NCBI RefSeq assembly: GCF_000003815.2 | Contig: NC_049991.1 | Coordinates: forward strand, 18,818,611-18,882,610 | Length of the DNA stretch: 64,000 bases | From: Branchiostoma floridae | Taxonomy: Eukaryota; Chordata; Leptocardii; Amphioxiformes; Branchiostomatidae | Direction: 5' to 3' | In this document: positions 13,801 through 21,552 of the stretch, in pieces | How the letters are laid out: the number at the start of each line of letters is the position of its first letter | Position numbering within the stretch: the first letter of the stretch is position 1 | The notes under the pieces: generated by a model | Databases searched by the model: none | What the model saw: only the letters and a program-made list of their open reading frames with translations | What the model was told of the DNA's origin: nothing | Position numbers and translations under genes: made by a program

Positions 13801-16800
13801 CATGCCTGTTTGATAAAGAAGACAGGAATAGTTAAAGTCAATATTACGTTTTTTTAAATTTCAACAAGAGTCTGGTGTTGCTATCTGCATACATCAATTC
13901 TACAAAAAGTCGTAAGCATCTAGTAAAATTATGTGACATAAAAAGGCAAAAAGAAAATGAGATGATGGTACCTTAAAAACGTTCCACCCTTACCAAAACT
14001 AGAATTGCTACTTGCAATGTTGTTCTACCTTTAAGCAAATTGTATCACCAATGTTTGTAAGTAAATGATCAATGCTATATGACCCTCAATGTTACAGACA
14101 AACATAAAAAAAAGCAGGTCCAACTTACATAGGTCAGGTTTGAACACCATATCGTGCACGTTCCCACTTTCTTCATCTTCCTCTTGTTTGACTCTCTCTC
14201 TACTCGGTCCCTAGAATCAAAGAGAAGAAACAAAAAAACTGTTATAGTTAGTATGGTTGAAATACCCCAAAGGCTGTGTTATCTGTCACATTTTGCCCCA
14301 GTCAAAAACTGTCACAGTCACAATTTTGCCCCGGGGCCCGAAGATCTGCTTGGAGACCGGAGTGCCAACAAAGATGAACTTTATTATTATATTCTTGTGA
14401 GCTGTAACATTATATGGCCTGCCTGGCTGTTTCCATTTGTGTCAAATTGTCCTGGGAACAGGGCTTTGTCAGTCTCTTTGATGTGATAAAGACCCACAAT
14501 ACGGAAGAAAGCAAGGTGAGAAAGATTGGTAAGATGTGCAGCATTTTCTGACTGTAAACACGGAAAATGAACTGCCTCAAAACCCTACATGTTCCTATAT
14601 GAAACATTGACATACCCAATTACACAATTTGAAAACTATCAATTGACACTCATCATAAACTGTTATATATTATCTTTTCTCAGAGTCTATACAATAGGGC
14701 ATCCTTAGCTTAGTTCAGTGGAGGGCTTTGTACATGCCATGTAGGCTTCTCCCCTCCTCTGGCACTTTTACTTTTTTATACTTTGTTGTTATTGTTCTTT
14801 ATGTGGGGAAGAAACAAACAAACAAATACACATGCTCACCTGACTTTTCTCTTGGCAGACATGCCTGAAGCCTTGTCCCGTCTCTAGTTGACATTTCTCA
14901 ATTGTTGTTATTCTTTATTTCATCTTATATATTCCACACTTGTATTTAGATTTAGTATTAGCTTCTCCCTTCCTCCAGCACTTTTATTTACTTTTCTCTA
15001 CTTCGTTGTTATTGTTTTTATGTACAAAAAACAAACACATGCTCACCTGACTTTTCGCTTGGCAGACATTCCAGACGCAATCCCCTTGATGGCCTCCTCC
15101 CGAAAGAGCCTCGCGGCCTCTGTATCCTCCATGAGGTCTTCGCACTTTTATAACTTTTCTTTACTTTTTAATATTGTTCTTTATGTGCAAAATAAACAAA
15201 CAAACGACAACACATGCTCACCTGACTTTCCGCTTGGCAGACATGCCCGACGCCATCCCTTTAATGGCTTCTTCGCGACCTGAATTTTCTGTACCAGTGC
15301 CTACCCCTACTATTCACACATACAAACAGTCTTAGCGGGGAAAAGCTTTAGCCAAAGACAATCCACACAACCGCGTGCTCACCTGACTTTTCGCTTGGCA
15401 GACATGCCCGACGCCATCCCCTTGATGGCTTCTTCCCGACGCAGCCTCGCGGCCTCTGTATCCTCCATCAGGTCTTCGTCTGCAATGATCTCATCCGCGA
15501 TGTACGCGGTCGGACTCATCACGGCCTCGTGCGCGGACGGCCCCGCCCTCACGGTTTGGTGTCGCGACTTCCGCCGCCTCATGCTGGACCTTTTCCGCAG
15601 GACCTGATAAACATAAAACCTCTCCAATTATCGCATGTTGTTTATTAGGAATCTCCATTAGTTGAATACATCAAACTACTGCAAATGCAGAAATGTTCGC
15701 GGTGGATTAATGTTCGAGGTTTTTGCGGTGACCACTTCACCGCGAATTTAAAACCACTGATATTAGATTGCAGTCTATGGTGTTACCGCAAACTAAAATC
15801 CACTGCGAAAAGTCCTTTTTCCCGCTACCGCGAAATTAAATACCCTCAAACTTAAATACATTTACAGTATTCTGCATGTTCTTTTCTGATGCGAAAGCGA
15901 ACTTCTACATTATAATTAGATGGTGAATGTTTCAATAGGATATATACAGTCTGGTTAACCAGTCTTTTCTATCTGGAGATTCCTAATAAACAAACAAACA
16001 AACAAACCTGGTCCTCCGACATGCTGGCCGCCACGTGAGCGTACGACCGCCCCAACGTACCTGTCGAAAAATGATCAGAAGATTTTAGTGTGAAGCAGTA
16101 AGAGAGAGAGGACTTAAACTTCACTATTGAGTGGCTTACATTCAATCTAAAGCTGGCATAAATTATCATTGTACAGTAACATCCATTGGCATAATACCGG
16201 CAGTAATACTTATACCGTCAAACGATAAATTTTTGGTGATCCACTAGCGCAGCAACAGTAATTTCCGAGGTATGCACACTTCAGACATCCACATATTTCA
16301 CACATTTTCAAAAAGGCTTCAATAACAGTGCATTCGAAGACAACAAGGCAAAAAGTTTTCAGTTCATTTTCAGGGCAGACGAGCTCGTCGTGGGACGAAC
16401 ACACTGTCACGTTCATCGCAATATTATGTTTTTAGCACGACGAGACAAAAAAAAGATACACGGAAGAAGTGGCAATTTGAAAGGTAAGCTGTAACAGCAA
16501 CATGTAACTGGAGAAAATGATGCGTTGATCATTTGCCAAATTAGTATTGCTTGAGAAATTGCAGTAAACCTGCCGGTATTATGCCAATGGATGTTAATGT
16601 GTGTGTACAACTGCCCCAATCTACCTCAGTCGAAAAATAAAGTGTTTGGTGACTTAGTCAGAACAAGAGGCTCTAACTACACACTTGAGTATCTTACATG
16701 CAATCTTAGGTTGACACAAATCATTGGAAGTGTGTTCCTACAACTGCCTCATCATTAAAGTAGCCTCAGTCAGAAACTTAAGTCTACAGTGAAGTAGTAA

Positions 16801-19800
16801 GAGCAACAAGAGGCTGTAACTACACAATTGAGTATTTTACACGCAATCTTAAGTTGGCACAAATCATCATGGCTCAGTTAGAAAATGTAGTGAAGTAGTG
16901 AAGTAGTAAGAACAACGAAGAGGGCTCAAACTAGTCACTATTGAGTACTGAAGCTTACAATTGTACCTCAGTCCAAAGAATTAAGTACTAAATTTGGTGA
17001 CGTAGTAAGAGGACCCATATAGGACACTAGCCAAGAGCTTACAAACCTGAAGGTAGTTCTGAACTTTCCAGGTACTGAACTGGTGTGTTACTGTTACGCC
17101 ACATTTTGTTCGCCAGGTACACAATCCAAATGTTAACAGCACCCAGACAAAATGGACTTACAACAGTATCCTGACTTAGAAAACATCAGACGTGGTAATC
17201 AAATGTGTTTCTACTCAGGGTTTCTTGATCTAATTATGTCAACCTTAAAAACAGGTTCCCAAGCCTCCATGATTTGGTTAAGCAACCTATGTTCTCAGGT
17301 GGGTTTGTATGAGGTGCGAAGGGCGAGTTAATGAGGGTTGAAATCAAAGATGTTTCAGGGGGTGAGACTGAATCATTTTTACGAGCAGAGTGCCATATGG
17401 TGCAGTACATTAATTATTTTGTACTTGTAGCTAGCAAGAACGCTGGGTTTATTGGGAACTGGAAAGTTTTGGCAAGCACACACTCCAGGCATTACCACAG
17501 GCCTAACACAACATTGTGTTGCTTGCACATTCAAGAAATAAATGAAAAAAATCCACAATTCAAGAAATTTCCGGGATGAAATGTAACACAATTATGAATG
17601 AATGTAACACAGTAATGAACTGGATGTAACCAAAACTGTAACTGGTAGACAGCCAAAATACGAACAAAAAAAGCAACAACAAAAAATTATTAGACCATGA
17701 TGTTCAAGGTTAGACATTAAGTAGAACATAACAAAATACAAAATAAATCAAGCAACAGTACTGGATAAATTATCTGATGAAGAGTCAGACATTTCAGATA
17801 GCTGATGAAAGATAGTTGATGCTATCTGAAATGTTCAACACTCTATGAGAGGATAAATCCAGCCTGAGTTGTTTGACCTTTTTTGTACTAGAGCCATACC
17901 AATTGGATTTGTTGGTTGTCAGACAGATTTTTAAAAATTATGCTTAACTGAATACTTTACAGAAAACAAAGCTGGTAGACCACGGTCATGTCGTGGTACC
18001 AGTTTATGAAAATGATAACTATTTTCTCTAAGAAAAAAGTGATAGTAAGGGCAGTAGAATTAAATGACGATATCCATGGATATATGGTCCAAAAAAGTAC
18101 TTCTAAATTCTGTCATACCCAGGCTATCAATGAGAAAACAATAGAAAGTCAAACTGCAAATTTAATTTTACGTTATACGAAACAAAGGAAATGATTTGGT
18201 AGGGCCTAAGACAAAAGAAATTAGTCAACGTGTAGACTTTGACAGGACAGACAGCTACATTTGCAAACCTTCTACTGAGGCATCAGAAGCTGTGCGACCT
18301 ACAGTCAGTGTGTGCCCAGCAAGGTAGTGAAAAATGGAGAAAGTAAAAAAAATCAGCATTTGTGCCAGCATGGTTAGTACAATGTAATTGTCTTAATTCA
18401 AAAGTAAATGGCGGTGAAAAAGGTTAGTTTGAAGTGATGTGAAGCAGTTTCAAGGAAAAGAACTGAGAGGAAGTAAACTGCAGTTAACTGATTCAATAAG
18501 TCTTGCAATAGCATGATATGACAGAGCTTCTAACAGTTAATGTGCACAGAAAATGATTTTGATAGAAGTATAATTATAGCAGTAGCAAGCAATCAAAGAC
18601 AGTTCAAATACTATCTTTTCCAGGCCTGCAGACTTGAACTATATCACATAGCGATTCGACGAATTTCATAAGGTTCGTGCAAATGCTTAGGCGCCCCTAG
18701 CTATGTAAACCAAAATTGGTTCTTTAACGATCCTTTTGGGATCCAGTACAATCTATCATTCATTGCTGCGAAAAGTTTCAGGCCATCCAGACCAGTTTCT
18801 GACTCAATGAGTTTCAGCTTTTTAATGTGATGGTTTTAAGGTACATGAGTTATGAGAGTTGACGTTTCATTCATTGCCATGTACATTGTAAATCAAAATT
18901 TGTTCTTTACCGATCCTTTTGCTAGGCAGCTGATCGGCGATGTTTCCCCCCCTGCCTCCCCCGTACTCCTCCCCGTATCATCCTCCAGCATTCCTCAACG
19001 GATATAGGTTACCCACCGGATAAAGGTGAACTAGTGTTACATTATCATCGCTATACATTATGTATACATCGTAAATAAAAATTGGTTCTTTACCGATCCT
19101 TTTGCTGGGGAGCTGATCGGCGATGTTCCCCCCTCTGCCTCCCCCATACTCCTCCCTGTATCTGTTCCTCCAGTATTCTTCATCATCATCATCATAGTCT
19201 GCATCTGTGTAAGAGCCTCGTCTGTCCACATCTACGCGGACGTCGTTCACGGTGTGTCTGTCACCTCTTGATCTCCTGTCGTAGTCATCCTCATAACCTT
19301 GGTTCACTGCAAAAGGAAAAGAAAATATCACAATGATGATATTTGCAATACCAGAATTTTATGTCCCTTGCCAGTGACTGACAACAAATTCATTAGTAGT
19401 GACCACTTGCTCAAATTATTACTTTCGTTTCAGTAACATCCTCAGAGTGGTTAGCATTGAGCCAGCAGTCACTACAATGGATGGCACTAGACCTATGTCA
19501 CAAGAATGAACTGGCAGAACAATTCAATGCAAATACATCAAACTAGTAAAACTGATTGAACATGTCAATTCAATAACTCTGACCCTGAAGAAGAGTGATG
19601 GATGTCACTTGCAACCTCCGGAAGTAAATCTCTATTCTTTTAGCCAGTTGTAATGATTGAATTGTATTTGAAGAATGATATACAATCACAAGATAATGGA
19701 GGAGAACTTACTGTGGCCCATGGGGATGGACTCCACTGCTGGTCCGTGCTGCGGATAGTCTGGCTGGGCGTAATCATGCTCATAGTCGTCCCCACTGTAG

Positions 19801-19835
19801 GAGTCATGGTGGTACCCTCGGTTCTGGTACGCCAT
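3729..19835 (-). CDS. Transmembrane channel-like (TMC) protein, TMC7/TMC5-like, 19 coding exons, complete
   Basis: Coding exons in transcript order: 19835-19712, 19306-19094, 16060-16008, 15603-15383, 14210-14129, 13805-13548, 13082-12934, 11576-11429, 10730-10551, 10117-9960, 9260-9179, 8477-8377, 7178-7083, 6486-6411, 6202-6072, 5791-5759, 5306-5169, 4638-4560, 3974-3729. All junctions are GT-AG, every phase joins, and the sum is 2,568 nt (855 codons plus stop). The protein has a Tyr/Asp-rich N-terminus, a basic segment, then about nine or ten hydrophobic segments. The TMC signature CWETYVGQEIYRL is in exon 12, and GKPEFDIARNVLDLIY, FFSPLLP and the DCGPFR loop follow. TMC proteins are polytopic membrane proteins; TMC1/2 form mechanotransduction channels, while TMC5/6/7/8-type functions are less settled. 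The GKPEFDIARNVL and EGKDK motifs favour the TMC5/6/7/8 branch. Exon 1 probably receives a splice at 19843 from an upstream non-coding exon. Confidence 0.93.
4560..4638 (-). CDS. TMC gene 1, exon 18
   Basis: 79 nt, phase 2 to 0, acceptor CTGCAG and donor GAG|GTAAAC. Encodes the end of the last membrane segment (LLVYYYAK) and a charged helix ending HQISE. Confidence 0.9.
5169..5306 (-). CDS. TMC gene 1, exon 17
   Basis: 138 nt, phase 2 to 2, acceptor CCCTAG and donor TATG|GTGAGG. Encodes the extracellular loop after CGPFRG and the start of the last membrane segment (GYCRAFVLCILC). A decayed copy of its acceptor end lies at about 5626-5656. Confidence 0.9.
5626..5656 (-). pseudogene. Decayed copy of the TMC exon 17 acceptor edge
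   Basis: GTTAGCTAGCCCCCTGGGGG here matches GTTAGCCAGGCCCCTAGGGG at the start of exon 17. On the minus strand the copy keeps an AG acceptor but reads into an in-frame TAG after two codons, so it cannot replace exon 17. Confidence 0.45.
5759..5791 (-). CDS. TMC gene 1, exon 16 (33-nt microexon)
   Basis: 33 nt, phase 2 to 2, acceptor TTTCAG and donor CAG|GTATGT. It encodes IKPSEDCGPFR, the invariant DCGPF loop of TMC proteins, which makes this tiny exon secure. Confidence 0.9.
6072..6202 (-). CDS. TMC gene 1, exon 15
   Basis: 131 nt, phase 0 to 2, donor GC|GTAAGT. Encodes NCRASSKAWRAAQ, a conserved intracellular motif, then a membrane segment ending VGYSIF. Confidence 0.9.
6411..6486 (-). CDS. 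TMC gene 1, exon 14
   Basis: 76 nt, phase 2 to 0, acceptor GACAG and donor AGG|GTAAGT. Encodes LGAFFSPLLPVICMFK and LFVFFYVKR, a membrane helix with the FFSPLLP motif. Confidence 0.9.
7083..7178 (-). CDS. TMC gene 1, exon 13
   Basis: 96 nt, phase 2 to 2. I chose the acceptor CCTCCAG|CTTG at 7178 because the nearer ACTCAG|TGCTG would break the frame. Encodes LFTQCCCKN and GKPEFDIARNVLDLIY, with CTG CTG forming a CCC run before it. Confidence 0.88.
7330..7690 (+). mobile_element. 3' end of a non-LTR retrotransposon with AATA tail
   Basis: The block ends in AATAAATAAATAAATAAAAT, the short-repeat 3' tail typical of CR1/L2-like elements, preceded by TAATGACTTGTTGTCATTTTC. A differently diverged element at 43890-44095 has the same type of tail. 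No coding motif remains. Confidence 0.5.
7771..7812. repeat. AT dinucleotide repeat
   Basis: Near-perfect (TA)n tract of about 40 bp inside intron 12 of TMC gene 1. Confidence 0.9.
8377..8477 (-). CDS. TMC gene 1, exon 12 (TMC signature)
   Basis: 101 nt, phase 0 to 2, acceptor TTTCAG and donor GAA|GTAAGT. Encodes ACWETYVGQEIYRLVLVDF, the family-defining start of the TMC domain, then a membrane segment ending SEFIR. Confidence 0.93.
8785..8945 (+). mobile_element. Non-LTR retrotransposon ORF2 C-terminal fragment
   Basis: Translates to KLWNSLDDN, FPPVYNLSAFKTNVHCYL and onward, the post-RT region of CR1/Jockey-group elements. The inverted copy at 1035-1200 supports an interspersed repeat. Confidence 0.55.
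8945..9125. mobile_element. MITE of the TTCGCGG family
   Basis: Dense TTCGCGGTGG / CCACCGCGAA motifs, ending GCATTTACAGTA. The same family recurs at 15676-15870 and, in degraded form, near 33155-33235. It abuts the ORF2 fragment on its left. Confidence 0.55.
9179..9260 (-). CDS. TMC gene 1, exon 11
   Basis: 82 nt, phase 2 to 0, acceptor CCACAG and donor CTG|GTGAGT. Encodes the hydrophobic helix TILLKWAILGVLLWFWFNK and a Ser-rich link. Confidence 0.9.
9668..9730 (-). pseudogene. Partial copy of TMC exon 10 3' end with intact donor
   Basis: Minus strand reads ILEKYEYPRYELYISIF then AG|GTGAGA, against LEKYKYPRHELYISIF in exon 10. Most nucleotide differences fall at third codon positions. I find no in-phase acceptor upstream, so it is probably not a usable exon. 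Confidence 0.65.
9775..9880 (+). mobile_element. SINE body fragment
   Basis: ATGAGCACCTGGCTTCAGTT and GGGGAGGCAAAAGA match the region downstream of the tRNA-like head in the SINE at 44352-44632 (ATGAGTACTTGGCTTTGGCT). Head and tail are missing. Confidence 0.4.
9960..10117 (-). CDS. TMC gene 1, exon 10
   Basis: 158 nt, phase 0 to 2, acceptor TTTAG and donor CAG|GTGAGA. Encodes a long membrane segment (LTLLVMPLCISAINFLLPF) and LEKYKYPRHELYISIFR, conserved in TMC proteins. A partial copy of its 3' end is at 9668-9730. Confidence 0.9.
10140..10530. repeat. Interspersed repeat with CAGGTCCGGACCT motif
   Basis: Starts GGGATGGGTACCAATACCG and ends in palindromic CAGGTCCGGACCTCAACCTG. Similar blocks occur near 21520 and at 48185-48320, which share the CAGGTCC runs and TTCACAAGTTTT. 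Confidence 0.45.
10551..10730 (-). CDS. TMC gene 1, exon 9
   Basis: 180 nt, phase 0 to 0, acceptor CACACAG and donor GAT|GTTAGT. Encodes an amphipathic ELLAETHKQAQ stretch followed by a membrane helix and FFIAERLNQDIIKLISD. Confidence 0.9.
10880..11030. repeat. GT-rich simple sequence
   Basis: Interrupted GTGTGTGT tract in intron 8 of TMC gene 1. The minus-strand His/Thr-rich open frame here is an artefact of the repeat. Confidence 0.8.
11315..11345 (-). pseudogene. Partial copy of TMC exon 8 3' end with donor
   Basis: CACAAAAGTGTCTATGCAGA then GATTGTG|GTATGT, 114 bp beyond the real junction at 11429. Only the last 30 nt of the exon and the first part of the intron are repeated. Confidence 0.65.
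11429..11576 (-). CDS. TMC gene 1, exon 8
   Basis: 148 nt, phase 2 to 0, acceptor CTTTAG and donor GTG|GTATGT. Encodes MSKSFRTNYVEAS and FTCWDFGITEKEAAKLRHKS, the conserved cytoplasmic loop with the WDF motif. A copy of the last 30 nt plus donor sits at 11315-11345. Confidence 0.9.
11864..12795. mobile_element. Non-autonomous Tc1/mariner-like transposon, 932 bp
   Basis: Ends CGAGGGTGCTTCAAAAAG and its inverse, each flanked by TA (11862-11863, 12796-12797), the target duplication of Tc1/mariner elements. The inverted arms extend about 190 bp with moderate divergence. The interior has no open frame of transposase size, so it must be mobilised in trans. It lies in intron 7 of TMC gene 1. Confidence 0.8.
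12934..13082 (-). CDS. TMC gene 1, exon 7
   Basis: 149 nt, phase 0 to 2, acceptor TTCCAG and donor CAG|GTACGT. Encodes GWFENTELYYGYYTN (extracellular loop with two possible N-glycosylation sites) and the membrane segment LAYLCAGGGYFLLCLIILV. Confidence 0.9.
13548..13805 (-). CDS. TMC gene 1, exon 6
   Basis: 258 nt, phase 0 to 0, acceptor AAACAG and donor GCT|GTAAGT. Encodes AWRHFLSKIAELRY, KKIEGFFGTGILSYF and the first membrane helix; the KIEG-x-FGTG motif is a TMC hallmark. Confidence 0.92.
14129..14210 (-). CDS. TMC gene 1, exon 5
   Basis: 82 nt, phase 2 to 0, acceptor TTCTAG and donor TAT|GTAAGT. Encodes a basic stretch (RESNKRKMKKV) before AWRHF. Exon d of the second TMC gene has the same boundaries and phases. 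Confidence 0.85.
14840..15285 (-). repeat. Three partial copies of TMC exon 4 3' edge with donors
   Basis: Copies end at 15222 (about 60 nt of exon), 15047 (about 100 nt) and 14840 (about 45 nt). Each reads CTGCCAAGCGAAAAGTCAG or a near variant, then GTGAGCATGTG. Intron DNA between copies shares ACAAACAAACA and TTCTTTATGTG. Spacing from the real junction is 161, 175 and 207 bp. Confidence 0.8.
15383..15603 (-). CDS. TMC gene 1, exon 4
   Basis: 221 nt, phase 0 to 2, acceptor TATCAG and donor CAG|GTGAGC. Encodes VLRKRSSMRRRKSRH, an acidic IADEIIADEDLMED stretch and EEAIKGMASGMSAKRKV. Three further partial copies of its 3' end, each with the donor, follow at 15222, 15047 and 14840. Confidence 0.88.
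15676..15870. mobile_element. MITE of the TTCGCGG family
   Basis: Begins TACTGCAAATGCAGAAATG TTCGCGGTGG and ends CATTTACAGTA, with CACCGCGAA in the interior in both orientations. No target duplication was resolved. Confidence 0.6.
16008..16060 (-). CDS. TMC gene 1, exon 3
   Basis: 53 nt, phase 1 to 0, acceptor CGACAG and donor CAG|GTTTGT. Encodes TLGRSYAHVAASMSEDQ. The exon is too short for homology, but it bridges phases 1 and 0 exactly. Copies of its acceptor edge lie at 16624, 16764 and 16966. Confidence 0.75.
16070..17010. repeat. Tandem array carrying the TMC exon 3 acceptor edge, about 130-200 bp units
   Basis: Units repeat CAGTCGAAAAATAAAG, GAAGTAGTAAGA, ACTACACACTTGAGTATCTTA and TGGCACAAATCAT. 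The exon-edge portion (CCCCAATCTACCTCAGTCGA) recurs with an AG acceptor at 16624, 16764 and 16966. The first unit is split by the 420-bp MITE. Confidence 0.7.
16177..16596. mobile_element. MITE with TIR TAACATCCATTGGCATAA, 420 bp
   Basis: The terminal 24 bp are near-perfect inverted copies and include ATAATACCGG. It inserted into the first unit of the exon 3 duplication array. A longer relative at 23465-24340 shares both ends. Confidence 0.7.
17010..18690. other. Intron 2 sequence without recognisable feature
   Basis: No exon-like stretch with coding bias, no RNA gene and no clear repeat boundary. A weak inverted pair CAGATAGCTGATG / GATGCTATCTG occurs near 17800-17830. Confidence 0.4.
18690..18990 (-). 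repeat. Two decayed copies of TMC exon 2 3' edge, 183-bp period
   Basis: The copy ending at 18911 repeats about 85 nt of exon 2 (TGGAGG through CAAAAGGATCG) and the donor GTAAAG, but has a 2-nt deletion that shifts frame. The copy at 18728 keeps only CAAAAGGATCGTTAAAG with a weakened donor. Real junction 19094, copies 18911 and 18728: two steps of exactly 183 bp. Confidence 0.75.
18995..19045. mobile_element. Arm of the GGATAAAGG MITE family
   Basis: AACGGATATAGGTTACC and CGGATAAAGGTGAACTAG match the arms of the copies at 25730, 49790 and 53395. It lies between the exon 2 copy and exon 2. Confidence 0.5.
19094..19306 (-). CDS. TMC gene 1, exon 2
   Basis: 213 nt, phase 1 to 1, acceptor TTGCAG and donor ATCG|GTAAAG. 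Encodes an acidic, Tyr/Arg-rich segment with YDDDDEEYWRNRYREEYGGG. An ATC trinucleotide run underlies the Asp tract. Copies of its 3' edge sit 183 and 366 bp further on. Confidence 0.85.
19712..19835 (-). CDS. TMC gene 1, exon 1 (start codon)
   Basis: ATG at 19835-19833; donor CACA|GTAAGT. Encodes MAYQNRGYHHDSYSGDDYE and a Tyr/Asp/His/Pro-rich tail that joins in phase to exon 2 (GH-M-NQGYED). The likely acceptor for an upstream leader exon is GACCCAG|GTTGTGAG (19844/19843), leaving 8 nt before ATG. Confidence 0.85.
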
Positions 19836-19981
19836 CTCACAACCTGGGTCAAGTCAAGAGTCAAGTCAAAGTTTGTAGCAAATACACAATTGTAACGGGC
19901 ACAAAAGTGCTGCCTAACTACTAGACAGAGCCGCTTTGAAGCGCAGTGTGGTGACTATGACCGACTGCAGCAGTTTGGAAG

Positions 19982-20092
19982 GAGTCATGTTGGTACCCTC
20001 TGTTCTGGTATGCCATCTCACAACCTGGGTCAAGACAAGACAAGTCAAGTCAAGTTTGTTGCAAATACACAATTGTAGCGATTTCTGGGGAC
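19982..20092 (-). pseudogene. Duplicate of TMC exon 1 start region with its own ATG and acceptor
   Basis: The ATG at 20016-20014 reads MAYQNRGYQHDS, almost identical to the real start, then diverges and stops after 31 codons. The upstream acceptor GACCCAG|GTTGTGAG is also copied. Distance to the real ATG is 181 bp. No donor like that of exon 1 follows. Confidence 0.75.
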
Positions 20093-20399
20093 TTGCTACC
20101 AAAGTGCAAACAGCGTGAGACCTTAGCATGCAGCTAGTAGCTGTTGAAAGAAGTGTGGTAGCAAGCTAAAATGAAGACTCTAGTCTAGGCTTTACAATTT
20201 TGAAAGCTCCATTTACAATGCAAGCCACAGTCAAAGCGTTACATCAGAATACTGATCCTATTACATCAATCTAGTACAAACTACACATATTTAAGGTTCT
20301 ATGCTATACAACTGAAAAAAGATGCAATGTAAAACGTAATCATCAGACTACTTGCTACTTACACAAATCTTCGTACAAACTACAGCCACACTAGGTGAG

Positions 20400-20463
20400 T
20401 TGCACCTCCCTCCGCCAGTCTCCCAGGAATTGTTTTGTGTCGCACCTTTTTCAGCTCTTCACC
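20400..20463 (-). other. Possible 5' non-coding exon of TMC gene 1
   Basis: A strong acceptor TTTTTCTTTGCAG precedes GTGAAGAGCTGAAAAAGG on the minus strand, with GAG|GTGCAA as one possible donor. No coding constraint can be tested. Confidence 0.2.
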
Positions 20464-20678
20464 TGCAAAGAAAAACAACAACAGCTAAGCCATTATGTTG
20501 TTAAGTCACGCCGCCAAGCGGCCTCCACTTAGAGAAATATTTATCCAGGGTGTTGCCATGTTGATGTTCGACTGTTGCCCCTCATTCAGAAGCTAATAGC
20601 CTGAGTCCATTAGCTCATATTACATCCTTGTGAAACACTTTCAGCAGATTAAGGGGTCAGGAACGGTCACCTTAAGTT

Positions 20679-21030
20679 GTTGTCTGGGCATTAAATACCA
20701 AATATTTTCTCCTCGTGCCTGTATAAAAGGTAATTTGAAAGAGTTTTTATGTGCAATGACTGTTCATAAAGACTAAATACGTTCCATCACAACTCAGCAA
20801 ATTTATTCAATCAATTTATTGGTTTGTAGAAAGCACAAAGCTAATACAACGTTGTCTGGGCATTAAATACCAAGTACCTTTTCCTCATGCCTGAATAAAA
20901 GGTACTTCTAAATTACCAGAATCGTAATGTGCAATGACTGTCCATAAGGACTAATAATGTTCCATCACAAGTCAGCTAATCTATTCAATAAATATTGATT
21001 TATTGGTTTCTAGAAACCGCAGAGCTGATA
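20679..21030. repeat. Two-unit tandem duplication, about 165-185 bp
   Basis: GTTGTCTGGGCATTAAATAC begins both units (20679, 20845); CAATGACTGT, TCCATCACAA and GATTTATTGGTTT follow in the same order. The copies are about 85% alike by eye. Confidence 0.75.
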
Positions 21031-21175
21031 CAAAGTAAATTTTAAAAGAAATTGTTACAAGTACTAACTGGACGTTTAATTTGTCCTAATTACTAAAACA
21101 TCCAATGAAGATACTTGACCTCAATGTAGGGCAGCTTCATTTACAAAGACTTAGGTCACGATTTGTGGTGACTTG

Positions 21176-21377
21176 CTACTCTCCAAGCAGAGGTTCGACC
21201 TCGGCTATTTTTTTACTCGCTCTAGGCGCTTTTAGTTTTACCAGGTTTTCTATTTTGTGCTTTTTTTCTTTAGGTCTTCCTGCCAAATAGCACAGAATAG
21301 AAAGCCAGATAAAATGCCTAAAAACAAGTAAAAAAAAAAAAAAAACAGCTGGAGCCAAACCTCTGCTCGGAGAGTAG
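21176..21377. mobile_element. hAT-like MITE, 202 bp, TIR CTACTCTCCAAGCAGAGGTT
   Basis: Near-palindromic element with ends CTACTCTCC / GGAGAGTAG and a perfect 7-bp flanking duplication TGACTTG (21169-21175, 21378-21384); 8 bp if one terminal base is assigned to the target. The family recurs at 30269, 30609 and 32843. Confidence 0.85.
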
Positions 21378-21552
21378 TGACTTGGTACCACATTACAAAC
21401 AGTGTTGAAAGTGTGGTAGCAGGCTAAAATGTACTGTGACCTAAAATGGCAACCAGAAAATCAATCCTGTATGGCCTCAGCTTTGGACTGTGTACCTTAA
21501 ATACCTGCATGATGAAATTGCCTGGGTTCAGGTCCAGACCTAAACATCTGGT

